NCBI RefSeq assembly: GCF_000422965.1
Contig: NZ_AUHB01000003.1
Coordinates: 62,001-126,000, forward strand
Length of the DNA stretch: 64,000 bases
Direction: 5' to 3'
Source of the DNA: Pleomorphomonas oryzae DSM 16300
GTDB taxonomy: Bacteria > Pseudomonadota > Alphaproteobacteria > Rhizobiales > Pleomorphomonadaceae
The first letter of the stretch is position 1. Every line of letters begins with the position of its first letter. Under the pieces are notes generated by a model. It ran no database searches and was not told the DNA's origin. It was given only the letters and a program-made list of their open reading frames with translations. Positions 28,347-39,432 of this stretch are shown piece by piece. Both the position numbers and the translations under genes were made by a program.

Positions 28347-29975
28347 ATGATTCGTCTCGATAACATCAGCAAGCAGAATGGCCATCAGATCCTGTTCATC
28401 GACGCGTCGATGGGCGTCCTAAAAGGCGAGAAGGTGGGACTGGTCGGGCCGAATGGCGCCGGCAAGACGACGCTGTTCCGGATGATCACCGGTGAGGATC
28501 GGCCCGATGACGGCCTGGTGTCGATCGATGCCGGCATGACGATCGGCTATTTCAGCCAGGATGTCGGCGAAATGTCCGGCCAGAGCGCCGTCGCGGCGGT
28601 GATGGATGGTGTCGGGCCGGTGAGTGCGCTCGCCGCCGAAATGGCCAAGCTCGAGGCCGCCATGGTCGACCCGGATCAGGCCGACGACATGGATGCCATC
28701 ATCGAGCGCTACGGCGATGTGCAGGGGCGCTTCGAGGAACTGGATGGCTACGCGCTGGATGCGCGCGCGCGCGAGGTGCTCGCCGGCTTGAGCTTCAGCC
28801 AGGAGCGCATGGATGGCGACGTCAGCCTGCTGTCCGGTGGCTGGAAGATGCGCGTGGCACTCGCCCGGATCCTGCTGATGCGGCCAGACGGCATGCTGCT
28901 GGACGAGCCCAGCAATCATCTCGATCTCGAGAGCCTTATCTGGCTGGAGGATTTCCTCAAGAGCTATGACGGCGCCTTGCTCATGACCTCGCACGACCGC
29001 GCCTTCATGAACCGCATCGTCGGCAAGGTCGTGGAGATCGACGGCGGGTCGCTCACGACCTACTCAGGCAATTTCGATTTCTACGAACAGCAGCGGGCGC
29101 TTGGCGAGAAGCAGCGCGAGGCGCAGTTCGAGCGCCAGCAGGCGATGCTCGCCAAGGAGATCAAGTTCATCGAGCGCTTCAAGGCGCGCGCCTCGCACGC
29201 CGCACAGGTGCAGAGCCGCGTGAAGAAGCTGGACAAGATCGAACGGGTGGAGCCGCCCCGGCGACGCCAGTCGATCCAGTTCGACTTCCGCACCCCGCCA
29301 CGCTCCGGTGAGGACGTGGCGAGCTTCAGCAATGTGTATAAGGGCTATGGTGGCAAGCCGATCTATGCGGGGTTTGATTTCAAGCTGCGGCGCAAGGAGC
29401 GCTGGTGCGTGTTGGGTGCCAACGGCGCCGGAAAATCCACGCTGCTGAAACTGGTGGCCGGAGCGACCGAGCCGGACGAAGGCACGGTGACCATCGGCAG
29501 CAGCGTCAAGATGGGCTATTTTGCGCAGCACTCCATGGACCTGCTGGACGGTGACGAGACGGTTTTCGCCTCGCTGGACGGGTCCTTCCCACAGGCGGGG
29601 CAGGGTGCCCTGCGCACTCTCGCCGGTTGCTTCGGCTTTTCCGGCGACGACGTCGAGAAGCCTTGCCGCGTGCTCTCCGGCGGCGAGAAGGCGCGTCTGG
29701 TCATGGCCAAGATGCTTTTCGACCCGCCGAACTTTCTGGTGCTCGACGAACCGACCAACCATCTGGACATGGCGACGAAGGAAATGCTGGTTGCGGCACT
29801 CTCGGCATTCGAGGGTACCATGCTGTTCGTGTCGCATGATCGCCACTTCTTGGCGGCCCTTTCCAACCGCGTGCTGGAACTGACGCCCGAGGGCATCCAC
29901 CAGTTCGGCGGCGGCTACACCGAATATGTGGTGAGCACGGGCCAAGAAGCGCCAGGTCTTCACCCAGGCGGCTAG
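28347..29975 (+). CDS. ABC-F family ATP-binding protein
   Basis: Soluble protein of 542 residues with two fused ABC ATPase domains and no transmembrane helices; ABC-F proteins act on ribosomes as translation factors or antibiotic-resistance factors. Start MIRLDNISKQNG was chosen because domain 1 begins there. Walker A motifs are GPNGAGKTTL and GANGAGKSTL, signatures LSGGWKMRVA and LSGGEKARLV, Walker B MLLDEPSNHLD and LVLDEPTNHLD. The interdomain linker (about 240-320) is basic and helical, ending before the FDFRTPPRSGE segment. The subfamily is not decided. Confidence 0.92.
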   Translation: MIRLDNISKQNGHQILFIDASMGVLKGEKVGLVGPNGAGKTTLFRMITGEDRPDDGLVSIDAGMTIGYFSQDVGEMSGQSAVAAVMDGVGPVSALAAEMAKLEAAMVDPDQADDMDAIIERYGDVQGRFEELDGYALDARAREVLAGLSFSQERMDGDVSLLSGGWKMRVALARILLMRPDGMLLDEPSNHLDLESLIWLEDFLKSYDGALLMTSHDRAFMNRIVGKVVEIDGGSLTTYSGNFDFYEQQRALGEKQREAQFERQQAMLAKEIKFIERFKARASHAAQVQSRVKKLDKIERVEPPRRRQSIQFDFRTPPRSGEDVASFSNVYKGYGGKPIYAGFDFKLRRKERWCVLGANGAGKSTLLKLVAGATEPDEGTVTIGSSVKMGYFAQHSMDLLDGDETVFASLDGSFPQAGQGALRTLAGCFGFSGDDVEKPCRVLSGGEKARLVMAKMLFDPPNFLVLDEPTNHLDMATKEMLVAALSAFEGTMLFVSHDRHFLAALSNRVLELTPEGIHQFGGGYTEYVVSTGQEAPGLHPGG

Positions 29976-30035
29976 CGGGCTCGCGAAGAGGGGCGATGGC
30001 GATAGGGGCGGGATTTCTATCCCAGCCGGCGGGTA

Positions 30036-30686
30036 TCAGCCGTTCCGCTTCGCCATGATGACCGCCAAGGGGTTAGGCCGCGCCTCCCCCACCCGATGCA
30101 GGGTGTTCTTATCCTGATGGGCGAACGGCACGTCGCGTCCTTCGACCATGAGTTCGGTGTCCGTGAGGTAGCTCCAAGAGCCATCCGCGTGGAAGCTGAT
30201 CGTGATGCGGTAGCTGTCGGTGCGGAAGGCCTCATTGAGGAACGCCGTCGAACAGATGCCGTATTCGGTTTCGCCTCGCTTGGCGGATACCACAATCTCG
30301 TTCGCGTCCGGCGCCGCCTGGCCCGATGCGAGGGCAACCTGACCGCGTGGAATAGCGACCGTCTGGAGAACCATCCCGGTCGCCGGCTCCCAGAGCCAGT
30401 AGCCGACCTGATCGTGGAAGGTGATATCCTCTTCCTCGGTTGTGATGTGAATGTGGTAGCGCAAGCCGTAAAGGAGCTGCGGGCCGTTGGCCTGCGGATC
30501 GATGGCCTGAAAATCGATGGTCTCGATGAACACACGCTGTTCCGGCCCATCGGCTTTTGGGTTGATGTCCACCCCCTTGCGCGCGCGCCAGCGGCCCGCC
30601 AGCCGCCGCAACGGCCCAAGATTGGCGAGGGTGTCAGGATCGACGTCGCTCTGCTCGGTGAAGATGTCGCGGGCGGCTAGCATCAT
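30036..30686 (-). CDS. Nitrobindin/FABP-like heme-binding beta-barrel protein
   Basis: 216-residue protein of the THAP4-like/nitrobindin fold. After a short helical lead it has the family segment LGPLRRLAGRWRARKG, corresponding to the GxWxGxG start of the barrel, followed by QLLYGLRYHIHI, DQVGYWLWEPATGMVLQ and a C-terminal SYLTDTELMVEGRDVPFAHQDKN. Heme binding would need a barrel histidine; candidates exist but cannot be assigned here. Known members scavenge or sense NO and peroxynitrite. It is convergent with the ABC-F gene. Confidence 0.75.
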   Translation of the reverse strand: MMLAARDIFTEQSDVDPDTLANLGPLRRLAGRWRARKGVDINPKADGPEQRVFIETIDFQAIDPQANGPQLLYGLRYHIHITTEEEDITFHDQVGYWLWEPATGMVLQTVAIPRGQVALASGQAAPDANEIVVSAKRGETEYGICSTAFLNEAFRTDSYRITISFHADGSWSYLTDTELMVEGRDVPFAHQDKNTLHRVGEARPNPLAVIMAKRNG

Positions 30687-30949
30687 GACCTACACTCCCT
30701 TGGTTGAAACAGCGCCATAAGCACACGCGCTTCGCTCGCCCCAAACAGGCCGGGAGCATCACACTCATACCGAGTGGCGCCAGGATCGACGTGTGCTTGA
30801 CCACTGGATAAGATGACCCTCATACTAAGGTTATCGGGGCGACCGACACCTCCGTATGTTAGGCAGCCGACCACGGTGCGCGCAAGATCAACTGACAGAC
30901 TCCCGCGTCTCGCCATCCAGGCGATTGGCTCGGCGGACAGGAGGACCAG

Positions 30950-32608
30950 ATGAGCATCATCGAGACCCGTGCGAGCCAGATGTTCCCGGTGCTGAGCGTG
31001 TCGCAAATGGATGCGGCGCGCAGGTTTGCCAGTGGTCCGGCGACGCGCTTCGAGCCAGGCGCAACGATCTATGAAATTGGCAGCCACGGTGCGCCGGCGT
31101 GGTTCGTGCTCGAGGGCGCTATCGACATCGTTCGACGCGACGGGCTCAGTGGCGAGGTGCCGATTACCACGCATGGCGCGGGGCAGTTCTCTGGGGAAGT
31201 GAACCAACTTTCCGGCCGCTCCTCGATCGCGGCTGGGCGGGCTGGTTCCGATGGCTGCCTTGCACTGCCCTTCGACGCAGCCCATCTCAGGGCGCTCATG
31301 ATCGGATCCGCCGAACTGGGCGAGATTATCATGCGTGCCCTTATCCTTCGCCGAGTCAGCCTGATCGAAGAAGGGGGTGGGGGCACCATCCTGATTGGCA
31401 ATCCGAGCAGCCCCGACGTCGTGCGGCTGCAGAACTTCCTCAGCCGAAGCGGCCTGCCGAACCTCGTGCTTGATGCCAATGTCGATGAAGAGGGCCGCGA
31501 ACTTATTGAACGTACCGGTGTTTCAGCCGAGGATCTGCCACTGGTCGTTTGTCCTGGAGGACCGGTATTGCGCCGCCCCAGCGATGAGGAACTCGCGGCC
31601 TGCCTCGGTGTCATACCCGACCTTGATCCTGACAAACTGTTCGACGTTGCGGTGGTTGGCGCTGGGCCTGCGGGCCTCGCAACGGCTGTTTATGCTGCTT
31701 CGGAGGGCCTCTCGGTGATCGTCGTCGACGCCCGCGCAATGGGCGGACAGGCTGGGGCTTCGGCCCGGATCGAGAATTATCTAGGCTTTCCCACTGGCAT
31801 CTCCGGTCAGGCGCTCGCCGGACGAGCGTTCAATCAGGCGCTGAAGTTCGGCGCGGAGATCGCGATCCCCATGGAGGTCGAGCGATTGACGTGCGACGGC
31901 CCTCATCCGGTTCTGGTATGCGCCGGCGAACGCAGCGTGACGGCGCGCTCCGTTGTGATCGCATCAGGCGCTCGGTACCGGCGGCCGGATGTGCCGAAGC
32001 TGAAAGAGCTGGAGGGGGCGGGCGTTTCCTACTGGGTTTCGGCCATTGAGGCCCGCTTGTGCGCTGGCGAGGAGGTTGCCTTGATCGGCGGCGGCAATTC
32101 GGCGGGGCAGGCGGTCGTCTTCCTGGCACCGCAGGTGAAGAAGCTGCATCTGATAGTCCGCCGCGACCTGCGGGAGACGATGTCGCAATATCTGATCGAT
32201 CGTATCGCCGCCCTTTCGAACGTCGAGATTCATGTCGGAGAGGAACTGGTCGCCCTTGAAGGGGATCGAACGAGCGGCCTTGTGGCCGCGACCTTCAAAG
32301 CGGCACGTGGCGGCGCTCATTGTCGCCTGCCACTGCGGCATTTGTTCCTGTTCATTGGCGCTGATCCCAACTCCGACTGGGTGCGAGACTGTGTCGACAC
32401 CGACGGCCGTGGCTTCGTCATCACGGGCCAGGGATCGCTTCCGCTCGAGACGACCATGCCTGGGGTTTTCGCGATCGGCGACGTTCGGGCCGGTTCCACC
32501 AAGCGCGTTGCTGCGGCCGTCGGTGAGGGCGCCGCCGTCGTCTCGCAAATTCACGCCAAGTTCGCCGAACAGGCCATGATCGGCCAGCCCGCGAAGGAGA
32601 ACGCGTAA
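30950..32608 (+). CDS. cNMP-binding / thioredoxin-like / thioredoxin-reductase-like fusion, no CxxC
   Basis: 552 residues in three modules: a cyclic-nucleotide-binding fold (about 15-135, RFEPGATIYEIGSHGAPAWFVLEG), a thioredoxin-like module (about 145-215, starting TILIGNPSSPD) and a flavin disulfide reductase fold (about 228-540) with GAGPAGLATAVYAASEG, GGQAGASARIENYLGFP, GGGNSAGQA and FAIGDVRAGSTKRVA. Where thioredoxin reductase has CxxC, the protein reads GVSYWVSAIEARLC, so the dithiol is missing; the thioredoxin-like module also lacks Cys at its usual site (SSPD). AGGAGG precedes ATG 30950. It overlaps the UBP finger gene by one base. Redox chemistry is likely altered; the electron acceptor is unknown. 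Confidence 0.85.
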   Translation: MSIIETRASQMFPVLSVSQMDAARRFASGPATRFEPGATIYEIGSHGAPAWFVLEGAIDIVRRDGLSGEVPITTHGAGQFSGEVNQLSGRSSIAAGRAGSDGCLALPFDAAHLRALMIGSAELGEIIMRALILRRVSLIEEGGGGTILIGNPSSPDVVRLQNFLSRSGLPNLVLDANVDEEGRELIERTGVSAEDLPLVVCPGGPVLRRPSDEELAACLGVIPDLDPDKLFDVAVVGAGPAGLATAVYAASEGLSVIVVDARAMGGQAGASARIENYLGFPTGISGQALAGRAFNQALKFGAEIAIPMEVERLTCDGPHPVLVCAGERSVTARSVVIASGARYRRPDVPKLKELEGAGVSYWVSAIEARLCAGEEVALIGGGNSAGQAVVFLAPQVKKLHLIVRRDLRETMSQYLIDRIAALSNVEIHVGEELVALEGDRTSGLVAATFKAARGGAHCRLPLRHLFLFIGADPNSDWVRDCVDTDGRGFVITGQGSLPLETTMPGVFAIGDVRAGSTKRVAAAVGEGAAVVSQIHAKFAEQAMIGQPAKENA

Positions 32609-32907
32609 TGTCCTGCAGTCATACGAGCACCATCCGCCAGGTGACGCCCAGCGCCCGTGGCTGTGAGGAGTGCCTGAAGATCGGCGGCCAGTGGCTGCAT
32701 CTCCGGATCTGTCGAACCTGCGGCCACGTCGGTTGTTGCGATCAGTCTCCCAACCGCCATGCCCGCGCTCATTTCCGGGCAACGGCTCATCCGATCATTG
32801 AGGGCTACGATCCGCCCGAGGGGTGGGGATGGTGCTATGTCGACGACGTCGAAGTGGAGTTGGAGGATCAGACGCCGCAGGACGGGCCGATTCCGCGCTT
32901 CTATTGA
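32608..32907 (+). CDS. UBP-type zinc finger protein
   Basis: 99 residues forming a stand-alone ZnF-UBP fold. Ligands are arranged as in eukaryotic ubiquitin-binding fingers: C-x-H at the N-terminus, CEEC, CRTCGHVGCCD and the histidines in NRHARAHFRATAHP. The start codon overlaps the upstream stop as TAATG, so it is coupled to the cNMP/reductase-like gene. The partnership of such fingers with this reductase type recurs in bacteria. Its target in bacteria is unknown; it may recruit a protein partner to the reductase. Confidence 0.88.
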   Translation: MSCSHTSTIRQVTPSARGCEECLKIGGQWLHLRICRTCGHVGCCDQSPNRHARAHFRATAHPIIEGYDPPEGWGWCYVDDVEVELEDQTPQDGPIPRFY

Positions 32908-32947
32908 GTTTGGGCAAGCGGGTCGGCAGTAGCGTCTTCGCGCCGGA

Positions 32948-34750
<1,803 letters not shown>

Positions 34751-34838
34751 GGCGACTCGGAGAAACGCGAAGGGAATGGGACCTCATAACAGGTTCATCG
34801 CCCCGCCGCCCCAGAGGAAACGCGACACGGCCAGTATT

Positions 34839-35759
34839 CTAGGAGATCATTCGTTCGCGAAAGGCTGTTTGCAACAGGTTGAGAAAGGCTCGTACGGCCG
34901 GATTGGTCCGGCGACTCTCCGGCCATAGGGCCGTGATGTTGTGCCGCTCCACGGCAAATTCCGAAAGGACCGGCAGCAGTTCGCCGCGAACTACATAGGG
35001 AGCGGCAATAAATGTCGCGCCGATCCCGATGCCACCGCCGGCGGCGAGAGTTGTCATCACCGCCTCGCTGACATCCACGACAATGCCGGACGGCGGTACG
35101 ATCTCTATTTCCCGGTCGCCCATCCGGAAGGGCCATCGCAGCGGTTGGCCGCTGCTCTGATAGCGGAGGTTGACCGTGTCATGCCCGTCGATCTCGTCCG
35201 GATGCTTCGGCGTACCATGCGCCGCCAAATAGGCTGGCGACGCAAAACAACAGAGACGGTGTGGCGCCAGTTTGCGGGACAACAGTCCCGAGTCCGGGAG
35301 CTCGCCGATGCGTATGGCAACGTCGATTCCTTCCTCGACGATGTCGACGATCCGGTCGTTCAGTCTAAGGTCTACCGTCACCTTTGGGTAGCGAGCGCGA
35401 AATGCCGGCAGGGCCGGTGCTATCACATGGAGCCCGATCGGCAGTGGTGCGGCCACCCGCAAGGTGCCCGACGGCTCGGAACGCGCCGCCGTCGCCACCT
35501 GCTCGATGTCTTCCGCCGCGCGCAGCAAGCGCAATGCGCGCTCGTGCAGCTCGCGCCCTTCCGGCGTGAATGTCAGCGACCGCGTCGTACGGGTGAAGAG
35601 CGAAACGCCGAGATGCCGTTCGAGCCGCTGAACGCTTTTGCTCACCGCCGATGGCGAGACCGAAAGAGAACGGGCTGCAGCCGTGTAGCTGCCCATCGAT
35701 CCGGCACGCGCAAACGCCACAAGGTTGGAGAGCCATTCCAGGCCGATTTGTTCCTGCAT
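34839..35759 (-). CDS. LysR-family transcriptional regulator
   Basis: 306-residue regulator starting at [12 protein letters not shown]. The winged helix-turn-helix is [29 protein letters not shown], followed by the usual effector-binding domain. It is divergent from the MDR oxidoreductase gene (starts 85 bases apart), so it probably controls that gene and itself. The effector is unknown; regulators paired with quinone-oxidoreductase-like enzymes often sense electrophiles. Confidence 0.9.
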   Translation of the reverse strand: MQEQIGLEWLSNLVAFARAGSMGSYTAAARSLSVSPSAVSKSVQRLERHLGVSLFTRTTRSLTFTPEGRELHERALRLLRAAEDIEQVATAARSEPSGTLRVAAPLPIGLHVIAPALPAFRARYPKVTVDLRLNDRIVDIVEEGIDVAIRIGELPDSGLLSRKLAPHRLCCFASPAYLAAHGTPKHPDEIDGHDTVNLRYQSSGQPLRWPFRMGDREIEIVPPSGIVVDVSEAVMTTLAAGGGIGIGATFIAAPYVVRGELLPVLSEFAVERHNITALWPESRRTNPAVRAFLNLLQTAFRERMIS

Positions 35760-35844
35760 GGCATTATTAAAGCGAAACAGGCCATCATTTTCAATTCGAA
35801 TTCCGCTGACTAGTTCTTCATGGAACACAGCCATGGAGATCCAA

Positions 35845-36861
35845 ATGAACGATCTGATGAAAGCGGTTCGCTTGCATGCCTTCGGTGGTCCCGAAGTTCT
35901 TATTTATGAAGACGCACCGAAGCCAGAGATCGGAAATGGCGAAGTGCTCGTCCGGGTACGCGCCGTGGGTTTGAACCCGCCCGACTGGTATCTGCGTGAG
36001 GGTTACAAGATGCTTCCGCCCGAGTGGCAGCCGCAGGTGTCGTTTCCCGTCATTCTGGGAACCGACATTTCGGGCGTGATCGAGGCGGTGGCCGACGATG
36101 TCCTGGACTTCTCCGTCGGTGACGAAGTCTATGCAATGGTTCGCTTTCCGAGCGGTCTTGCCGGAGACAGCAGGGCCTACGCCGAATATGTCAGCGTGCC
36201 GGCGACGGAACTGGCGCGCAAGCCGGCTAGTATCGATCACCACCATGCTGCCGGAGCGCCGATGTCATTACTCACGGCTTGGCAGTTCCTTGTGGATCTA
36301 GGGCATGACGAGCCCAACCCGCTTCAGCCGCGCCGGCATGAACCGGTACCGCTTGAAGGCAGAACCGTTCTCGTAAACGGGGCGGCCGGCGGCGTGGGGC
36401 ATTTCGTGGTGCAACTCGCCAAATGGAAAGGCGCGCACGTCATTGCCGTGGCATCCGGCGAGCACGAGGCGCTCTTGCGCGACCTCGGGGTCGATGAGTT
36501 CATCGACTATACCAAGACCAATCCCGAGGATGTCGCGCGTGACATAAATCTCGTGGTTGACGCGGTGGGCGGTCCGACCTCCGGCCGTTTCCTGAAGGTT
36601 CTGAAGCGTGGTGGCGCCTTGTTCCCGATTTTTCCGCTCGGCTTCGAAGGGACCGATGACGCAAGGCGACTTGGCGTCACGGTCTCGGCAACGCAGGTCC
36701 GCTCGAACGGCGCGCAGCTCGAAGAAGTTGGTCGGCTCCTCGAAGATGGCACGGTACGCGTGGTCATCGACAGCCGCTTCCCGTTGGCCGAGGCACGCCA
36801 AGCCCATCAGCGCGCGGCCAAGGGCCATGTCCAGGGCAAGATCGTGCTCACGGTCGACTGA
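35845..36861 (+). CDS. Medium-chain NADP-dependent oxidoreductase (quinone oxidoreductase-like)
   Basis: 338-residue zinc-free MDR enzyme. The ATG at 35845 has GGAG six bases upstream. Motifs are [15 protein letters not shown], the conserved [10 protein letters not shown] (substrate side), [16 protein letters not shown] (NADP-binding) and [10 protein letters not shown]. Substrates of relatives are quinones or alpha,beta-unsaturated carbonyls. It is likely in an operon with the following SCP2-like gene and controlled by the divergent LysR. Confidence 0.88.
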   Translation: MNDLMKAVRLHAFGGPEVLIYEDAPKPEIGNGEVLVRVRAVGLNPPDWYLREGYKMLPPEWQPQVSFPVILGTDISGVIEAVADDVLDFSVGDEVYAMVRFPSGLAGDSRAYAEYVSVPATELARKPASIDHHHAAGAPMSLLTAWQFLVDLGHDEPNPLQPRRHEPVPLEGRTVLVNGAAGGVGHFVVQLAKWKGAHVIAVASGEHEALLRDLGVDEFIDYTKTNPEDVARDINLVVDAVGGPTSGRFLKVLKRGGALFPIFPLGFEGTDDARRLGVTVSATQVRSNGAQLEEVGRLLEDGTVRVVIDSRFPLAEARQAHQRAAKGHVQGKIVLTVD

Positions 36862-36876
36862 CGAGGGGGTAGGCCA

Positions 36877-37299
36877 ATGACCGTTCATACGAAGATACCC
36901 CACGGCACAACGGCCTGGTTCGAGATGGTCGGGACGGTCATGGCGGAGGCCGCACGGCGCGCTGAGCTTCCGGCTGATCTGACCGTTTCCCTTGTCGAGC
37001 GCTATACCGATGGGGTTGTCCTGGCCGATGGATTGGTTCAGGGCATCCGCTTTGACCTTGTCGGAGGCAAGCCATCCTACAGGGTGGGCGCAAGAGCAGA
37101 TGAGCAGGCGGACGTTACGATCGAGGTGACCGCGGCTGTAGCACGAGAACTCAACGCGCTCCGCAGCACCGATCCGCGCTATAGAAAGGTACTCGATCGC
37201 TTTCTCGGCACCGGTGAGATGCGGATGCACGGCGACATCTCGCGCCTGGGCGATTGGCTGGCAATGGTGCACGACCCCATCGTGGATCGGACCGGCTGA
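36877..37299 (+). CDS. Small SCP2-like protein, unknown role
   Basis: 140 residues starting MTVHTKIPHGTTAWFEM with a GAGGGGG Shine-Dalgarno, 15 bases after the MDR gene. The pattern of alternating strands and the segment IEVTAAVARELNALRSTDPRYRKVLDRFLGTG with GEMRMHGDISRLG resembles SCP2 sterol-carrier-like domains, which bind lipids or hydrophobic ligands. The match is by eye and weak. Its partnership with the oxidoreductase suggests it handles a hydrophobic substrate. Confidence 0.7.
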   Translation: MTVHTKIPHGTTAWFEMVGTVMAEAARRAELPADLTVSLVERYTDGVVLADGLVQGIRFDLVGGKPSYRVGARADEQADVTIEVTAAVARELNALRSTDPRYRKVLDRFLGTGEMRMHGDISRLGDWLAMVHDPIVDRTG

Positions 37300-37365
37300 T
37301 CGGATGTCTCGGAGTTGGAACGCTGGCGAAGCTCGCGTTCCCGGCGCGGGCTTCGCCCCTCTCAA

Positions 37366-38235
37366 TCATGCACCACCAATGGGTCGAATCTCCGCGTCGG
37401 GATAGGCGGTCGCCTCTCCGACTGAGCGGTAGCGGGCAATGTCGGCGAGCCGCGCATCGTAGATGCGGTCCAGCGCGGCGAAGGCGTCGCTTCCCAGGAC
37501 CAGCCGGCGGGGTGGAGCCTTGTCCTCGACCACCATCATCATTGCCTCAGCCGCCTTGGCGGGATCGCCGGGTTGCCGACCATCCTGGCCGTATAGAAAA
37601 TCTTCGATCGGCGCGATCAATGGTCGATAGTCGTCGATCGACTGAGCAGGGCGCATGTTGGCTCCGCCGGCAAATTCCGTCCGGAAATTTCCCGGTTCGA
37701 CGAGGGTGACCCTGATCCCGAACCCCGCCACTTCGTCGGCGAAGGCTTCGCTCCACGCCTCCAGCGCGAATTTCGAAGCGCAATAGGCGCCAAAACCCCC
37801 GATCGAGATAAGTCCGCCTATGCTCGTGAGGTTGAGCACGTGTCCCGACCTGTTGGCGCGCATGTGCGGCAGAAGCAGGCGGGTCAGTTCGGCGGCGGCA
37901 AAGAAGTTGATCTCCATCTGGGAGCGCAGTTGATCAGGAGAAAACTCCTCGACGGCGCCGAGCGATCCCCGGCCGGCGATGTTGGCGAGAACATCTATCC
38001 TGCCGAAATGCGATAGCGCCTGATCGACCGCTACCGAACGCGCCTGAGGGTCATTGAGGTCTGCCGTCAGGGCCAGGCTGCGGTCTGGTGCGAGCTTCGT
38101 CAGCTCGATAAGCGCCTCATGTCGGCGCGCCACGGCAGCGACGCGCTCCCCGCGGGCAAGCACCGCTTTCGCAAGGGCCAGTCCAAAGCCAGAAGACGCA
38201 CCGGTGATGAGCCACACGCGATTGTGCTTTTCCAT
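37366..38235 (-). CDS. SDR-family NAD(P)-dependent oxidoreductase
   Basis: 289-residue classical short-chain dehydrogenase. The start MEKHNRVWLITGASS has GGAGACGAG upstream. The cofactor motif TGASSGFG, NIAGRG, and catalytic YCASK with the upstream Ser are present; an arginine in ARRHEAL suggests NADP preference. It is divergent from the LysR gene at 38326, which is its probable regulator. The substrate is unknown. Confidence 0.9.
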   Translation of the reverse strand: MEKHNRVWLITGASSGFGLALAKAVLARGERVAAVARRHEALIELTKLAPDRSLALTADLNDPQARSVAVDQALSHFGRIDVLANIAGRGSLGAVEEFSPDQLRSQMEINFFAAAELTRLLLPHMRANRSGHVLNLTSIGGLISIGGFGAYCASKFALEAWSEAFADEVAGFGIRVTLVEPGNFRTEFAGGANMRPAQSIDDYRPLIAPIEDFLYGQDGRQPGDPAKAAEAMMMVVEDKAPPRRLVLGSDAFAALDRIYDARLADIARYRSVGEATAYPDAEIRPIGGA

Positions 38236-38325
38236 TTGTCTCGTCTCCGATTGTGGGCACCAGCCCATGACCGGAACATGGACCTTGCTGAATGAGATTA
38301 TAATCGAGACGATTTTGGATGGGTT

Positions 38326-39243
38326 ATGCGATATGGTTCAGCAATGGATCGGATCCTTCTCACGCACTTGCCCGTCGTGGTGACTGTTGCCAGAACCCGT
38401 AGTTTCGTTCGCGCGGCGGCCGAGCTGAGCCTGAGTGCCTCCGCAGTGAGTCATGCCATTCGAGTGGTCGAAGAACGGCTCGGCGTGCCGCTTTTTGCCC
38501 GAACGACGCGCAGCGTGGCTTTGACGGAAGCCGGAGCCACCTTCCTGGAGGGCGCTCGACGAGCGATCGAGGCACTGGAAGGAGCGGCTGAAAGCGTTCG
38601 CTCGGCGCAATCGGACGTCTCGGGGCTTCTGCGGATCAATGCGCCACATGTTGCCCTGCACATTGGCTTCACTCCGATCCTGGCCGAGATGACACGACGC
38701 CACCCAAAGCTGACGATCGAAATCGTAGCTGACGATGCCCTGTCCAACGTGATCGCCGAGGGCTTCGATATCGGCGTGCGGTTGGGCAATATGATCGACC
38801 AGGACCTGGTCGCCGTTCGTCTGACCCCGCCCATGCGGGCGATCATGGTGGCTGCGCCCGCCTATTTGGCGCGTTTCGGCGTGCCGCGCTCCATTGGCGA
38901 GCTGGGGCAACACAACTGCATCGGGTTCCGTCTCCTTGGCAGCGGCGCCATCTATCAATGGGACCTGCAGGAAGCCGGCAAGGAGTTGCAGCTTGACGTC
39001 TCGGGAACCGTTCGCGTGTCGGATCCTGTCTACGCGCGGGAATTGGCGGTGACCGGCCTGGGGATCGCCTACGTGATGGAGCCTTTGGTTCGCTCTCATC
39101 TCATGAGTGGGCAGCTCACAGAAATACTTGCCGAGGCCGCCATCTGGGAGCCGGGGCTGTTTCTATATTTCCCCAAGGCCGCGTCGAGAGCTGCAAAAAT
39201 ACGGGCTTTTCTCGATGTTGTGCGCGAGACGAACGCCGGGTGA
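38326..39243 (+). CDS. LysR-family transcriptional regulator
   Basis: 305 residues (299 if the ATG at 38344, MDRILLTHL, is used). HTH: SFVRAAAELSLSASAVSHAIRVVEERLG; a standard effector domain follows. Divergent from the SDR gene with about 90 bases between them, including an AT-rich segment suitable for a LysR box. A clear terminator follows at 39279-39302. Confidence 0.9.
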   Translation: MRYGSAMDRILLTHLPVVVTVARTRSFVRAAAELSLSASAVSHAIRVVEERLGVPLFARTTRSVALTEAGATFLEGARRAIEALEGAAESVRSAQSDVSGLLRINAPHVALHIGFTPILAEMTRRHPKLTIEIVADDALSNVIAEGFDIGVRLGNMIDQDLVAVRLTPPMRAIMVAAPAYLARFGVPRSIGELGQHNCIGFRLLGSGAIYQWDLQEAGKELQLDVSGTVRVSDPVYARELAVTGLGIAYVMEPLVRSHLMSGQLTEILAEAAIWEPGLFLYFPKAASRAAKIRAFLDVVRETNAG

Positions 39244-39278
39244 TCGTGGAAATGTCCAAGCCTGCCAGGGCTTTAGTG

Positions 39279-39302
39279 GCCTGCCTAGGAAGGCAGGCTT
39301 TT
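39279..39302 (+). terminator. Rho-independent terminator after the LysR gene
   Basis: Perfect arms GCCTGCCT and AGGCAGGC around an AGGA loop, followed by TTTT, 36 bases after the stop codon. Confidence 0.85.
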
Positions 39303-39364
39303 CCGGCGACGGGTACTTACAGAAGATCGCTGTGTCATCAACCGCATCAATGACTGCTATCAAC

Positions 39365-39392
39365 CGTCATGCTCTCCAATGATGGCATGACG
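39365..39392. promoter_or_regulatory. Inverted repeat upstream of the MBL-fold gene
   Basis: Perfect eight-base arms CGTCATGC and GCATGACG separated by 12 bases, 40 bases before ATG 39433. The centre-to-centre spacing of 20 bases puts both half-sites on one DNA face, as for a dimeric repressor or activator. No terminator T run is present. Confidence 0.45.
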
Positions 39393-39432
39393 GCGCACAT
39401 ATTGTCGGCATTCCAACAGAAAGGACTGTCCG

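Noticed and set aside
27300-28350. Duplicated guaA 3' end as an attachment site
   Set aside because: No copy of the guaA tail was found downstream, so an att pair cannot be claimed.
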